Virus record (IMG/VR): IMGVR_UViG_3300032360_000058
Location: 1 to 21,381 of that record
Source of the DNA: a virus
Reading direction: 5' to 3' (one strand)
Length of the DNA stretch: 21,381 bases
Part shown: in pieces, positions 16,001-21,381 of the stretch
Layout: each line of letters starts with the position of its first letter
How positions within the stretch are numbered: the first letter of the stretch is position 1
The notes under the pieces: generated by a model
Told to the model about the DNA's origin: nothing
What the model saw: the letters and a program-made list of their open reading frames with translations, nothing else
The model's database searches: none
Position numbers and translations under genes: made by a program

Positions 16001-19000
16001 AAATGAATCTAATGATTTTAGAGCAAATACTGCTGCACTTGAAGCAATACCAACCCCCATACCAAGTGGTACCTTGATTGGTGATGTACAGTATTATCTT
16101 CCCAGAGTAGATAAAATCACATTAACTAAAGATCGAAAATACAAAATTTTAAAAGGTACACCTTCATTAAATCCTGTGACTCCACCAGATGATGAAGATT
16201 CAATGACATTGTATTCATTGGAAGTTCCAGCATATACTTTTAGTCTTTCTGATGTCATTACACGATATGTTGATAATAAACCATTTTCTATGCGTGATAT
16301 TGGAAAATTGGAGAAACGAATTGAAAGATTGGAATATTGTACCTCATTATCTTTATTAGAAAAAGAAACTGCAGCAAGGAGTTTTTCTACTAGTCAAGGA
16401 ATTGCATTTAAAAATGGAATATTAATAGATTCATTTAGTGGTCATTCTGTTGGAGATGTTTTAAATGATGATTATAATATTTCAATAGAATATGCGTCTA
16501 AGGAAATGAGACCAGGATATTATTATGATAATCATAAATTTACGTATGATATATCATATAGTAATAACGTGACAAAAACTGGAGATTTAATTACTCTTCC
16601 TTATAGTGATGTAGATTTTATACAACAACCTATGTCTAGTAATACCGTTGTGGCAAATCCTTTTAATATTGTTACCTTTGTAGGAAATTTAAAAACATAT
16701 CCATCATCAGATGTTTGGTTTTCTCAAAATGCTAGACCCGAGATTGTAACAAATTTAGAAGGACAACATGATAATTGGAAATTAAGTGAAGGAAGAAAAG
16801 GTTTTGGTTCACAATTCAATGATTGGGAGACAAATTGGAAAGGTATAGAAAAAACTGAATCTCCTGTTCTAGGAACAGAGTCTAGAGGAAAGACTTATGA
16901 AGAAAAAAGGATGACCGCAGAATTAGATGATTCTAAAACACGAATAGGTATACAACCTACACCACCAGATGCTATTCTTAAAACTGTAGGAAAGAAAGTT
17001 GTTGATACTACAGTTAGACCTTATATAAATGGACAAAGAATACAATTTATGGCAAAAGGATTACGTCCTCTTACAAATGTATATGCATTTTTTGGTTCAA
17101 CTAATGTTGGAGTAGGTACGCGACCTGCAACATCACTCCTTCTAGGAAGTATAGATGGTGCATTTGAAGTAGGGGAAACACTTGTTGATACAGCAAATAA
17201 TCATTGTACAGTTTTAATGACAACAGATGTTGTTGATAATGTAGCTACAGTTTTGATTTCTAATGTATCAGGTAACGTATCTTCTACTACAGCAAGTCCT
17301 TATGGTGCAGCAAATGGAATGACTATTGGACTAAGAGAAATAATGGAGGATGATATTGGAGATGTAACTCACGTATTTGCTACAGGAAATACGATTACGG
17401 GTGGGATAAGTGCAGCGACTGCAACTATTACTCTTGCTTCAAAATATTCTCTTGGTGCAGCTAATGGTATTATGAGAACGGATAAAAATGGACAGATGGC
17501 TGGAGAAGTATTCTTAAATGATGGTGTATTTAGAACAGGAGATAATCTTCTTAGAATTACAGATAGTAGTTTAGACAATGTTGCAGCTACTGTCGCAGTA
17601 GCTGAAACAAAATGGCCAGCTAAAGGGGTATTAGATTCTCATTCAGCAGAATATGTTTCTACAAGAGAGGCAATCATTCGTAGAGAAACAGCAAATGAAG
17701 AAAAACTTTTCACCGATACTACTGTTCGAGAAACAGAAAAAACGAATTGGTTAAATCCCATAGCACAAACATTTTTTGTAGATCCACAGAATTTTCCAAA
17801 AGGATTATTTATAAGAAGCGTTGATTTATTTTTCGCTGCAAAAGACATATATTTACCTGTAACTGTACAAGTACGACCGGTTGTTAATGGATTTCCAAGT
17901 TCTTCTAAAATATTACCATTTAGTGAAGTAACCTTAACTCCAGAATTTGTTAATATTAATGCAATAGCAAATTCAGCAGATTCTTTGACTTATACAACAT
18001 TTACATTTGAATCTCCAGTTTATTTGGCACCAAATGAGTATTCTCTTGTAATAGGAACAAATAGTACAGATTACAAATTACACTTAGCGGAAGAAGGTTT
18101 TACTGCAATTGGAACAGATGATACTAAAATTTCTAAACCGAGTTTTATAGGTTCACTTTATAGACCACAAAATTCAGGATGGTGGGGAACTAATCTAGAT
18201 GAATATTTAACATTTAGGATGAAGCGTGCAGATTTTACAATAGGTACTGGTGGAAATACTAATTTCGCAAAAATGATTGTACATTGTAATGGTGCTTATG
18301 GAAATACAGCAAATGTAGAAATGGATTATTTTAATGTTGGTACTTCAACATTAGATTTTAGTGATACAGAATCAACTTGGAAATACGTTGCTTCTAATAA
18401 TTCTTTTACTATGAACGATGTTCTAGAAGCTACTGCAACTTGGACTGAATTTACTCCTAATAAAAATCATAAATTGATAGACAGAAAGAGACTTGTTGCT
18501 ACCTCTAATGGTACATTTAGAGTAAGAACGGAAATGATATCAGCAAATTCTCATGTTTCTCCTACAGTAGACCTTGATAGATTAAATGTAACTTCTGTAC
18601 ATAATATCATTGATAATGGAGAGTTATCAAATGAAGATATAACAGTAATGACTCGAGGATCAGGATACGAAAATGTAGAACCACAATTTGTTACTGCAGT
18701 ATTGAGTGGTGGTGGAACGGAAGATGTTGCTTCATTAAATGTACATGTTTCTGTATCAATGAATGTAAATTCAAATTCAACTACAGTATCTAGTGGAAAT
18801 ACTTCATATACTGTTGATGCTGGAAATCCCGGACAATTTATTGTGGGTGAAGCAGTAATGGCGAATACGGCAGCAGATGTTAATGCAAATAATAGTGGTA
18901 TCTACGGAGTTATAGATTCTATAACATATTTAGATGGAGATTCTGGAGCAAATACTGCTACTGTTACTATTAAAACGAGTGCGAATAATCAAGGAGTTTT

Positions 19001-19637
19001 TGGTAATGGTATATTAATTTGGGCTAATCCAAATGCACAGACAAATGCAGCGACAGGATTAGAGACATCATGTAGTAATACTAAGATGCAAGTATTGATA
19101 TCAAATGGTTATGTTTCAAATGTTGTAGTAGTTGATACAGGAACAGGATATACAAAAAATCCATCAATTAGCATTTCAGGATTAACTCCTGTTACGGGAT
19201 CTATTAATGCCGCAGTACAATGTACAGGAGAGGAAAGAAATAGTGGAGGCCCAATGCTTTCTAAATATATTTCTCGGAGGGTAACACTTAAAGATGGATT
19301 TGATGCTTCTGACATGAAAGTAGTATTAAGTGCTTATAAGCCAAAAGGTACTGATATTCATGTTTATTTCAAACCTCAAGCAGCTTCAGATCCAGAAAAA
19401 TTTGATTTAAAAAATTATATATTGATGGAACAAGAGACAAGTCCAGGAACCTTCTCTAAGGGTAAAAACGATTTTCAAGAATTTGTTTATAAAACAACAA
19501 ATGAAAACTCAAATTATACCTCAGATAATGCACTATATGAAACGTTCAAAACCTTTTCAATAAAAGTTGCATTTGTGGCCAATACCACTTATGATATGCC
19601 AAGAGTAAAAGACTTAAGGGCAATAGCATTAGATTAA
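13005..19637 (+). CDS. Large DUF4815-type virion structural protein (baseplate/fibre connector)
   Basis: This 2210-residue protein opens with a DUF4815-like segment: STNFNVTPYYDDYDE, then RILFKPGYGIQARELTQLQ and QKQIERLG within the first 52 residues. A TRFTTELNIGDKIYLG module lies near residue 345. PRVDKITLTKDRKY at about 1035 is followed by a coiled-coil motif, MRDIGKLEKRIERLEY (1096-1111), running into SLSLLEKE. At about 1580-1630 comes NPIAQTFFVDPQNFPKG with VDLFFAAKD. GG-x-GY-like modules sit near 1880 and 2041. The C-terminus has KYISRRVTLKDGFDASD and ends with PRVKDLRAIALD. I know this order of motifs from large structural proteins encoded after gp8 in marine T4-like phages. The exact role is not established to my knowledge; a peripheral baseplate or fibre-attachment role is inferred from its position where T4 has gp9-gp12. 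The start is supported by TAGGAA eight bases upstream of the ATG. Confidence 0.85.
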   Translation: MPLSTNFNVTPYYDDYDEAKGYYRILFKPGYGIQARELTQLQTALQKQIERLGAHSFKNGSKVLGGDITLDTDVHSLQLEMQYLGTNINAASFIGKTIIGETSNARGRIVASQAPTNLLQPILMFHYLGGDIFVDGEIIQDEVVAPAESEVYATTVSLDGPSAMSNAVANGSVVSIDNGVFFLDGHFVLCVANTLILDTANTVPSGRIGLEIAETVKTSDDDMSLLDPADGSFNYAAPGATRLDIELSLVKKELNLADPIAAVADPNFIQLLKIVDGIKHQAIEYPIYTAIEKTLTKKAHQKSGDFTVTPFDLKLEGNRGLSGLTANAGLAGTSVYGNNTRFTTELNIGDKIYLGSNVTTAEVSTIANNSRLTVTSTLDAGTEGLKIYNESEIQAGISSGKAQIDGYEYESVSTEFLDIDKGRDFDIDSGYSIGAEIGNYVVIDNMNKFLDVGTHEILHLHNVKAANINVTTNTEYLATQTGTARVRGLKWDSVSGNTAYPDSNHSNYRAYLYDIDTSNSVAGTVGAAIANTTHVKLNTSETSYVNTTYVGSTITVNTVNGVDNTSDLRSIDEYISNSTGHWATVNTALSQATIANSTYDVSFDISDTKSITVAEYSIALPGATATINSYADIATTGKVGGVDTGKCLLNDSNINSLVYSLPQSPVKATVITANTVNYMFKLVQTNLTSDAAGKFTITLSNPAYEFLPTSGTLTHTQAREGYIVVVKEADAGGATTAQTFVNAVASGSSLPNADAAIARDLIDGEWLDLGAIADDAASIRPVAVSGDKHTLEIHCNTSSAFTADIIYCASSSTTRKEPGPRTKSLVSGNGSHLGSYAAGLPVTDLNSGQFYFTAPNLTQTATDELVVSDAFNLVKVVDSGVESIPVTNSMMTLSAHDITHMYEFDTGQRDGFYDHANIKLKAGYPGPSGQMVCVVDYFEWDGAVGYHSVDSYPTAGQWNQKDDASAKVFDYTTIPEFTSTTSGETFKLRDCIDLRPRRENESNDFRANTAALEAIPTPIPSGTLIGDVQYYLPRVDKITLTKDRKYKILKGTPSLNPVTPPDDEDSMTLYSLEVPAYTFSLSDVITRYVDNKPFSMRDIGKLEKRIERLEYCTSLSLLEKETAARSFSTSQGIAFKNGILIDSFSGHSVGDVLNDDYNISIEYASKEMRPGYYYDNHKFTYDISYSNNVTKTGDLITLPYSDVDFIQQPMSSNTVVANPFNIVTFVGNLKTYPSSDVWFSQNARPEIVTNLEGQHDNWKLSEGRKGFGSQFNDWETNWKGIEKTESPVLGTESRGKTYEEKRMTAELDDSKTRIGIQPTPPDAILKTVGKKVVDTTVRPYINGQRIQFMAKGLRPLTNVYAFFGSTNVGVGTRPATSLLLGSIDGAFEVGETLVDTANNHCTVLMTTDVVDNVATVLISNVSGNVSSTTASPYGAANGMTIGLREIMEDDIGDVTHVFATGNTITGGISAATATITLASKYSLGAANGIMRTDKNGQMAGEVFLNDGVFRTGDNLLRITDSSLDNVAATVAVAETKWPAKGVLDSHSAEYVSTREAIIRRETANEEKLFTDTTVRETEKTNWLNPIAQTFFVDPQNFPKGLFIRSVDLFFAAKDIYLPVTVQVRPVVNGFPSSSKILPFSEVTLTPEFVNINAIANSADSLTYTTFTFESPVYLAPNEYSLVIGTNSTDYKLHLAEEGFTAIGTDDTKISKPSFIGSLYRPQNSGWWGTNLDEYLTFRMKRADFTIGTGGNTNFAKMIVHCNGAYGNTANVEMDYFNVGTSTLDFSDTESTWKYVASNNSFTMNDVLEATATWTEFTPNKNHKLIDRKRLVATSNGTFRVRTEMISANSHVSPTVDLDRLNVTSVHNIIDNGELSNEDITVMTRGSGYENVEPQFVTAVLSGGGTEDVASLNVHVSVSMNVNSNSTTVSSGNTSYTVDAGNPGQFIVGEAVMANTAADVNANNSGIYGVIDSITYLDGDSGANTATVTIKTSANNQGVFGNGILIWANPNAQTNAATGLETSCSNTKMQVLISNGYVSNVVVVDTGTGYTKNPSISISGLTPVTGSINAAVQCTGEERNSGGPMLSKYISRRVTLKDGFDASDMKVVLSAYKPKGTDIHVYFKPQAASDPEKFDLKNYILMEQETSPGTFSKGKNDFQEFVYKTTNENSNYTSDNALYETFKTFSIKVAFVANTTYDMPRVKDLRAIALD

Positions 19638-19641
19638 AAAC

Positions 19642-19866
19642 ATGGGAAAACAAATACAAACTGATGATCCAAGATTTGTTAGAGATATTGAATCCAGAGC
19701 TTTATTGAATACAGATCATAATGCTTTACAGCAACATAGACAAGAACGTGCATATTTTGAGAACCAACGGAGAGACATAAATATAATGAAAGATCAAATA
19801 AAACATTTAACAAAAGTAACTGAAGAAATGTTAGAAATAAAAACCCTTCTTAGGAATTTTCAATGA
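19642..19866 (+). CDS. Small coiled-coil protein between structural genes
   Basis: This 74-residue, highly charged protein starts with DDPRFVRDIESRALLNTDH. It continues as an almost uninterrupted predicted helix rich in Gln, Arg, Glu and Lys (RQERAYFENQRRDINIMKDQ), ending with a heptad-like run of hydrophobic residues (LTKVTEEMLEIKTLL). There is no signal peptide or membrane segment. It lies four bases after the large DUF4815-type gene and overlaps the next fibre-like gene by four bases (ATGA at 19863-19866), so it is almost certainly translationally coupled to it. Its own ribosome binding site is poor. Small proteins with a similar PRFVRDI-type start occur, as I recall, in the same place in other marine T4-like phages, with no known function. 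A trimerisation, adaptor or chaperone role for the neighbouring fibre protein is an inference from size, coiled coil and coupling. Confidence 0.8.
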   Translation: MGKQIQTDDPRFVRDIESRALLNTDHNALQQHRQERAYFENQRRDINIMKDQIKHLTKVTEEMLEIKTLLRNFQ

Positions 19867-20732
19867 CTGCAAATGTTGAACTAACGGACACTTTTGGAGC
19901 TTTTAGAACTAAAAGTAATGAACTTGTAGCAATGACTCATGATGGAATGAATAACTTCATCAAGGTATTGGATACTACAGATTCAACAAGTAATGTTACT
20001 GGTTCGATTATTACTGCAGGAGGTATTGGAGTAGCTGGAAGTGGAACTATCGGTGGAAATCTTAATGTTCATGGAAATCTTCATGCAAATGGAAATATCA
20101 CTTCAGATGGAAGTCTAACTTTTGGTGATGCTGATACAGACAATGTTATATTTGGCGCTGATGTAAATTCACATATAATACCAAATACAGATGATACTTA
20201 TGATTTAGGTTCAACTACACAAAGGTGGAAAGATTTATATGTAGATGGTACTGCTTATGTTGATGATGCAGTTCTTGATGGCACTACGATTACTGCATCC
20301 GGTGACCAAATTAATTATAATAATATTACCACATTAGGAACAGCAGAAGTAAGTAAGACTGTTACAAGTGATGCGTCCGGTAATGTTACTTTTGTAGATG
20401 GTACAAATAATATTGATATAGCTTCTCATGATGGTACAAACGGATTAAAACTAGGTGGAACATTAGTAACTTCATCTGCTACAGAACTTAATTACAATAA
20501 TATTACCACATTAGGAACAGCAGAAGTAAGTAAGACTGTTACAAGTGATGGAGCTGGTAATGTTACTTTTGTAAACAGCACAAATGATATCGACATTGCA
20601 TCACATGATGGTACAAATGGATTAAAACTGGGTGGAACACTAGTTACAAAAACAGCTGCTCAGATTAACTCTGCCGCAACAGATGAATCGGCAACAGCTG
20701 TTGCCGTTTCAATGGCAATAGCATTAGGATAA
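19863..20732 (+). CDS. Tail fibre-like protein with two 59-residue repeats
   Basis: This 289-residue, Gly/Thr/Asn/Asp-rich beta protein has no cysteine. Residues 44-100 form a collagen-like or beta-helix-like run of alternating short strands (GGIGVAGSGTIGGNLNVHGN). A YDLGSTTQRWKDLYVDGTAY motif (113-132) is a hallmark of marine phage fibre proteins. Two near-identical 59-residue repeats begin at residues 150 and 209. Each runs from LNYNNITTLGTAEVSKTV through a VTF-DGTN strand to ASHDGTNGLKLGGTLVT. The C-terminus (267-289) ends in AVAVSMAIALG and is shared with the next gene. No intramolecular chaperone (S74-type) domain follows, which is unusual for a fibre carrying the RWKDLY motif. The start overlaps the stop of the preceding coiled-coil gene. 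A virion fibre role is inferred from composition, repeats and context; the receptor is unknown. Confidence 0.82.
   Translation: MTANVELTDTFGAFRTKSNELVAMTHDGMNNFIKVLDTTDSTSNVTGSIITAGGIGVAGSGTIGGNLNVHGNLHANGNITSDGSLTFGDADTDNVIFGADVNSHIIPNTDDTYDLGSTTQRWKDLYVDGTAYVDDAVLDGTTITASGDQINYNNITTLGTAEVSKTVTSDASGNVTFVDGTNNIDIASHDGTNGLKLGGTLVTSSATELNYNNITTLGTAEVSKTVTSDGAGNVTFVNSTNDIDIASHDGTNGLKLGGTLVTKTAAQINSAATDESATAVAVSMAIALG
20311..20373 (+). repeat. Direct repeat in fibre gene, copy 1 (177-base period)
   Basis: This 63-base segment recurs at 20488-20550 with a single mismatch (base 20318 against 20495). The offset is 177 bases, exactly 59 codons. It encodes the NYNNITTLGTAEVSKTVTSD part of the protein repeat. 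Near-identity at synonymous sites points to recent duplication or ongoing recombination. Confidence 0.9.
20488..20550 (+). repeat. Direct repeat in fibre gene, copy 2 (177-base period)
   Basis: Second copy of the segment at 20311-20373. Downstream of it the two units diverge at the DNA level while the protein pattern (VTF strand, ASHDGTNGLKLGGTLVT) is kept. Confidence 0.9.
20608..20732 (+). repeat. Duplicated fibre C-terminal module, copy 1
   Basis: This is the last 125 bases of the 289-residue fibre gene, including its stop codon. It matches 20878-21002 at an offset of 270 bases (90 codons). Identity is highest at the two ends: bases 20618-20646 and the final 33 or so bases are identical, with scattered changes between. 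Confidence 0.88.
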
Positions 20733-20748
20733 TTTCGTTTAAAAGAAA

Positions 20749-20756
20749 TATAAATA
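20749..20756 (+). promoter_or_regulatory. T4-type late promoter (TATAAATA) within the fibre cassette
   Basis: A perfect TATAAATA in the 39-base gap between the 289-residue fibre gene and the 76-residue gene, 15 bases before the ATG at 20772. By analogy with T4 late promoters, the transcript should start only a few bases before the start codon, leaving a very short leader. It lies between the two copies of the duplicated C-terminal module and would give the last genes of the cassette their own late transcript. Confidence 0.7.
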
Positions 20757-20771
20757 TAGGTACAACAACTT

Positions 20772-21002
20772 ATGTCACAAGCAAGAAATATCGCTAATTT
20801 TGGTGTACATACAACTACTCCTGATGGTGCAGTGACATTCCTAGATGGTGCAACGGATGTAGATATTGCTCAACACGATGGTACAAACGGATTAAAACTG
20901 GGTGGAACACTAGTTACAAAAACTGCCGCCGAAATTAATACTGCAGCAACAAATGAGGAAGCGACAGCAGTTGCCGTTTCAATGGCAATAGCATTAGGAT
21001 AA
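20772..21002 (+). CDS. Minimal fibre-like protein, duplicate of the upstream fibre C-terminus
   Basis: This protein has 76 residues. The first 16 or so (MSQARNIANFGVHTTT) resemble the 'ARDIAN'-type N-termini of marine phage fibre proteins. From residue 18 it follows the repeat pattern of the upstream fibre: GAVTFLDGATDVDIAQHDG, then TNGLKLGGTLVTKTAA and the shared end AVAVSMAIALG. The coding frame equals that of the upstream gene, but the gap between them holds further in-frame stops (TAA and TAG), so the two are separate genes. The ribosome binding site is weak (AGGT, 10 bases upstream of the ATG), with the late promoter directly before it. It could be a functional short fibre-tip protein or a recently formed product of recombination. 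An intact frame, start, promoter and stop favour a working gene. Confidence 0.75.
   Translation: MSQARNIANFGVHTTTPDGAVTFLDGATDVDIAQHDGTNGLKLGGTLVTKTAAEINTAATNEEATAVAVSMAIALG
20878..21002 (+). repeat. Duplicated fibre C-terminal module, copy 2
   Basis: Second copy of the 125-base module at 20608-20732, forming the last 41 codons and stop of the 76-residue gene. A third, shorter and more diverged relative of its first part (the HDGTNGLKLGGTLVT coding segment) lies at about 20428-20471. Confidence 0.88.
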
Positions 21003-21016
21003 TAAAGGATTAAAAA

Positions 21017-21349
21017 ATGGCAAATTCATTTAAAAGAAAAAAGACAGCGGGAATTGGAACTAGTTTTGCATTGATAGACAGTTATACTGTTGCTGGATCG
21101 ACAGAAGTTACTGTAATTGGATTAACTATAGCAAATGTTACATCCAGTCCTATTTTAGCTGATGTATCATTACATGATGGTTCCAATTATTTCTCTGTCG
21201 TAAAAGAAGCTCCTATTCCAAGTGGTGGGTCATTAGTTGTTGTCGGAGGAGATCAAAAACTTGTAATGGAAACAGGTGATAGTATGCAAGTTAAATCTGA
21301 TACCGCATCATCTATAGATGCAATAATGAGTATTTTGGAGATAACATAA
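21017..21349 (+). CDS. Small conserved beta-rich virion protein of marine phages
   Basis: This 110-residue protein has a basic start (MANSFKRKKTAGIGTSFALI) and then alternating short beta strands. Recognisable segments are STEVTVIGLTIANVTSSPI at about 28-46, APIPSGGSLVVVGGDQKLVM at 65-84, and a GDSMQVKSDTASSIDAIMSI segment leading to a LEIT end. I have seen this type of small protein in fibre regions of many marine phages, without an established function. The single compact beta domain suggests a fibre-associated or decoration protein, which is an inference. The ribosome binding site AAAGGA at 21004-21009 lies seven bases before the ATG and close after the stop of the previous gene, so it should be cotranscribed from the late promoter at 20749. 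There is no signal peptide or membrane segment. Confidence 0.82.
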   Translation: MANSFKRKKTAGIGTSFALIDSYTVAGSTEVTVIGLTIANVTSSPILADVSLHDGSNYFSVVKEAPIPSGGSLVVVGGDQKLVMETGDSMQVKSDTASSIDAIMSILEIT

Positions 21350-21350
21350 T

Positions 21351-21381
21351 ATGTCAATGATAGGTAGACAGCCAGCACGAG
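21351..21381 (+). CDS. Start of a tail fibre-like gene (3' end outside window)
   Basis: An ATG one base after the stop of the 110-residue gene opens a frame that runs to the window end and reads MSMIGRQPAR. The M-x-I-G-x-QP opening is one I recall from marine phage fibre proteins that continue with threonine- and alanine-rich repeats. Only ten codons are visible, so the call rests on position, tight spacing and this short motif. There is no separate ribosome binding site in the gap, which suggests coupling to the gene before it. Confidence 0.5.
   Translation, partial: MSMIGRQPAR

Noticed and set aside
19776-19783. CATAAATA as a late promoter for the 289-residue fibre gene
   Set aside because: It deviates from TATAAATA at the first base, lies inside the coiled-coil gene, and the downstream gene is already translationally coupled. 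TATAAATT and TATAAATG near-matches within other genes were dropped for the same reason.
20733-20771. Readthrough or frameshift joining the 289- and 76-residue fibre genes
   Set aside because: They are in the same frame, but two more in-frame stops (TAA, TAG) follow in the 39-base gap and no slippery site or readthrough context is visible.
20311-21002. Repeats as template and variable region of a diversity-generating retroelement
   Set aside because: No reverse transcriptase gene is present and the differences between copies are not concentrated at adenines. Plain duplication and recombination explain them.
1-21381. tRNA genes, CRISPR arrays, insertion sequences or host metabolic genes
   Set aside because: Gene-free DNA totals only about 0.3 kb in short gaps, none of which can hold a tRNA fold or a spaced repeat array, and no transposase or metabolic motif appears in any frame.

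Overview
The window is a compact, AT-rich, entirely plus-strand block of virion structural genes from a T4-like myovirus. The order gp25 - gp6 - giant gp7-like - gp8 - DUF4815-type structural protein - small fibre-like genes is what I know from marine T4-like phages (cyanophages and SAR11 pelagiphages such as the HTVC008M type). The low GC, the near absence of intergenic DNA and the fibre motifs all suggest a marine T4-like phage of an AT-rich host. I cannot tell from this window whether the host is SAR11, Prochlorococcus or something else. No gene-free stretch exceeds about 85 bases, and I see no tRNA, CRISPR array, mobile element or minus-strand gene.

Layout. 1-963: C-terminal part of a structural protein that starts before the window. 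985-3270: gp25 and gp6, baseplate wedge components. 3271-11220: a 2649-residue gp7-like wedge protein. Its T4-like core is split by about 980 residues, and it carries a long C-terminal extension with a tandem array of acidic 'LEDG' repeats. 11221-11305: short gap with a perfect T4-type late promoter (TATAAATA) and the best ribosome binding site of the window. 11306-12955: gp8. 13005-19637: a 2210-residue DUF4815-type structural protein standing where T4 has gp9-gp12. 19642-19866: a small coiled-coil protein overlapping the next gene by 4 bases. 19863-21381: a cassette of short fibre-like genes, with a second TATAAATA late promoter inside it and a duplicated C-terminal module.

How the genes work together. 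gp25, gp6, gp7 and gp8 build the baseplate wedges. The DUF4815-type protein probably links the wedge periphery to fibres, and the 3' cassette probably encodes the distal, host-contacting parts. All genes read the same way and most are separated by 0-50 bases. Two late promoters divide the block into a wedge unit, a gp8-onward unit and a fibre-tip unit.

The least conventional parts are the acidic repeat blocks inside the gp7-like protein, which in one place appear to interrupt an otherwise intact repeat module, and the tandemly duplicated fibre C-terminus fused to a new N-terminus and its own late promoter.
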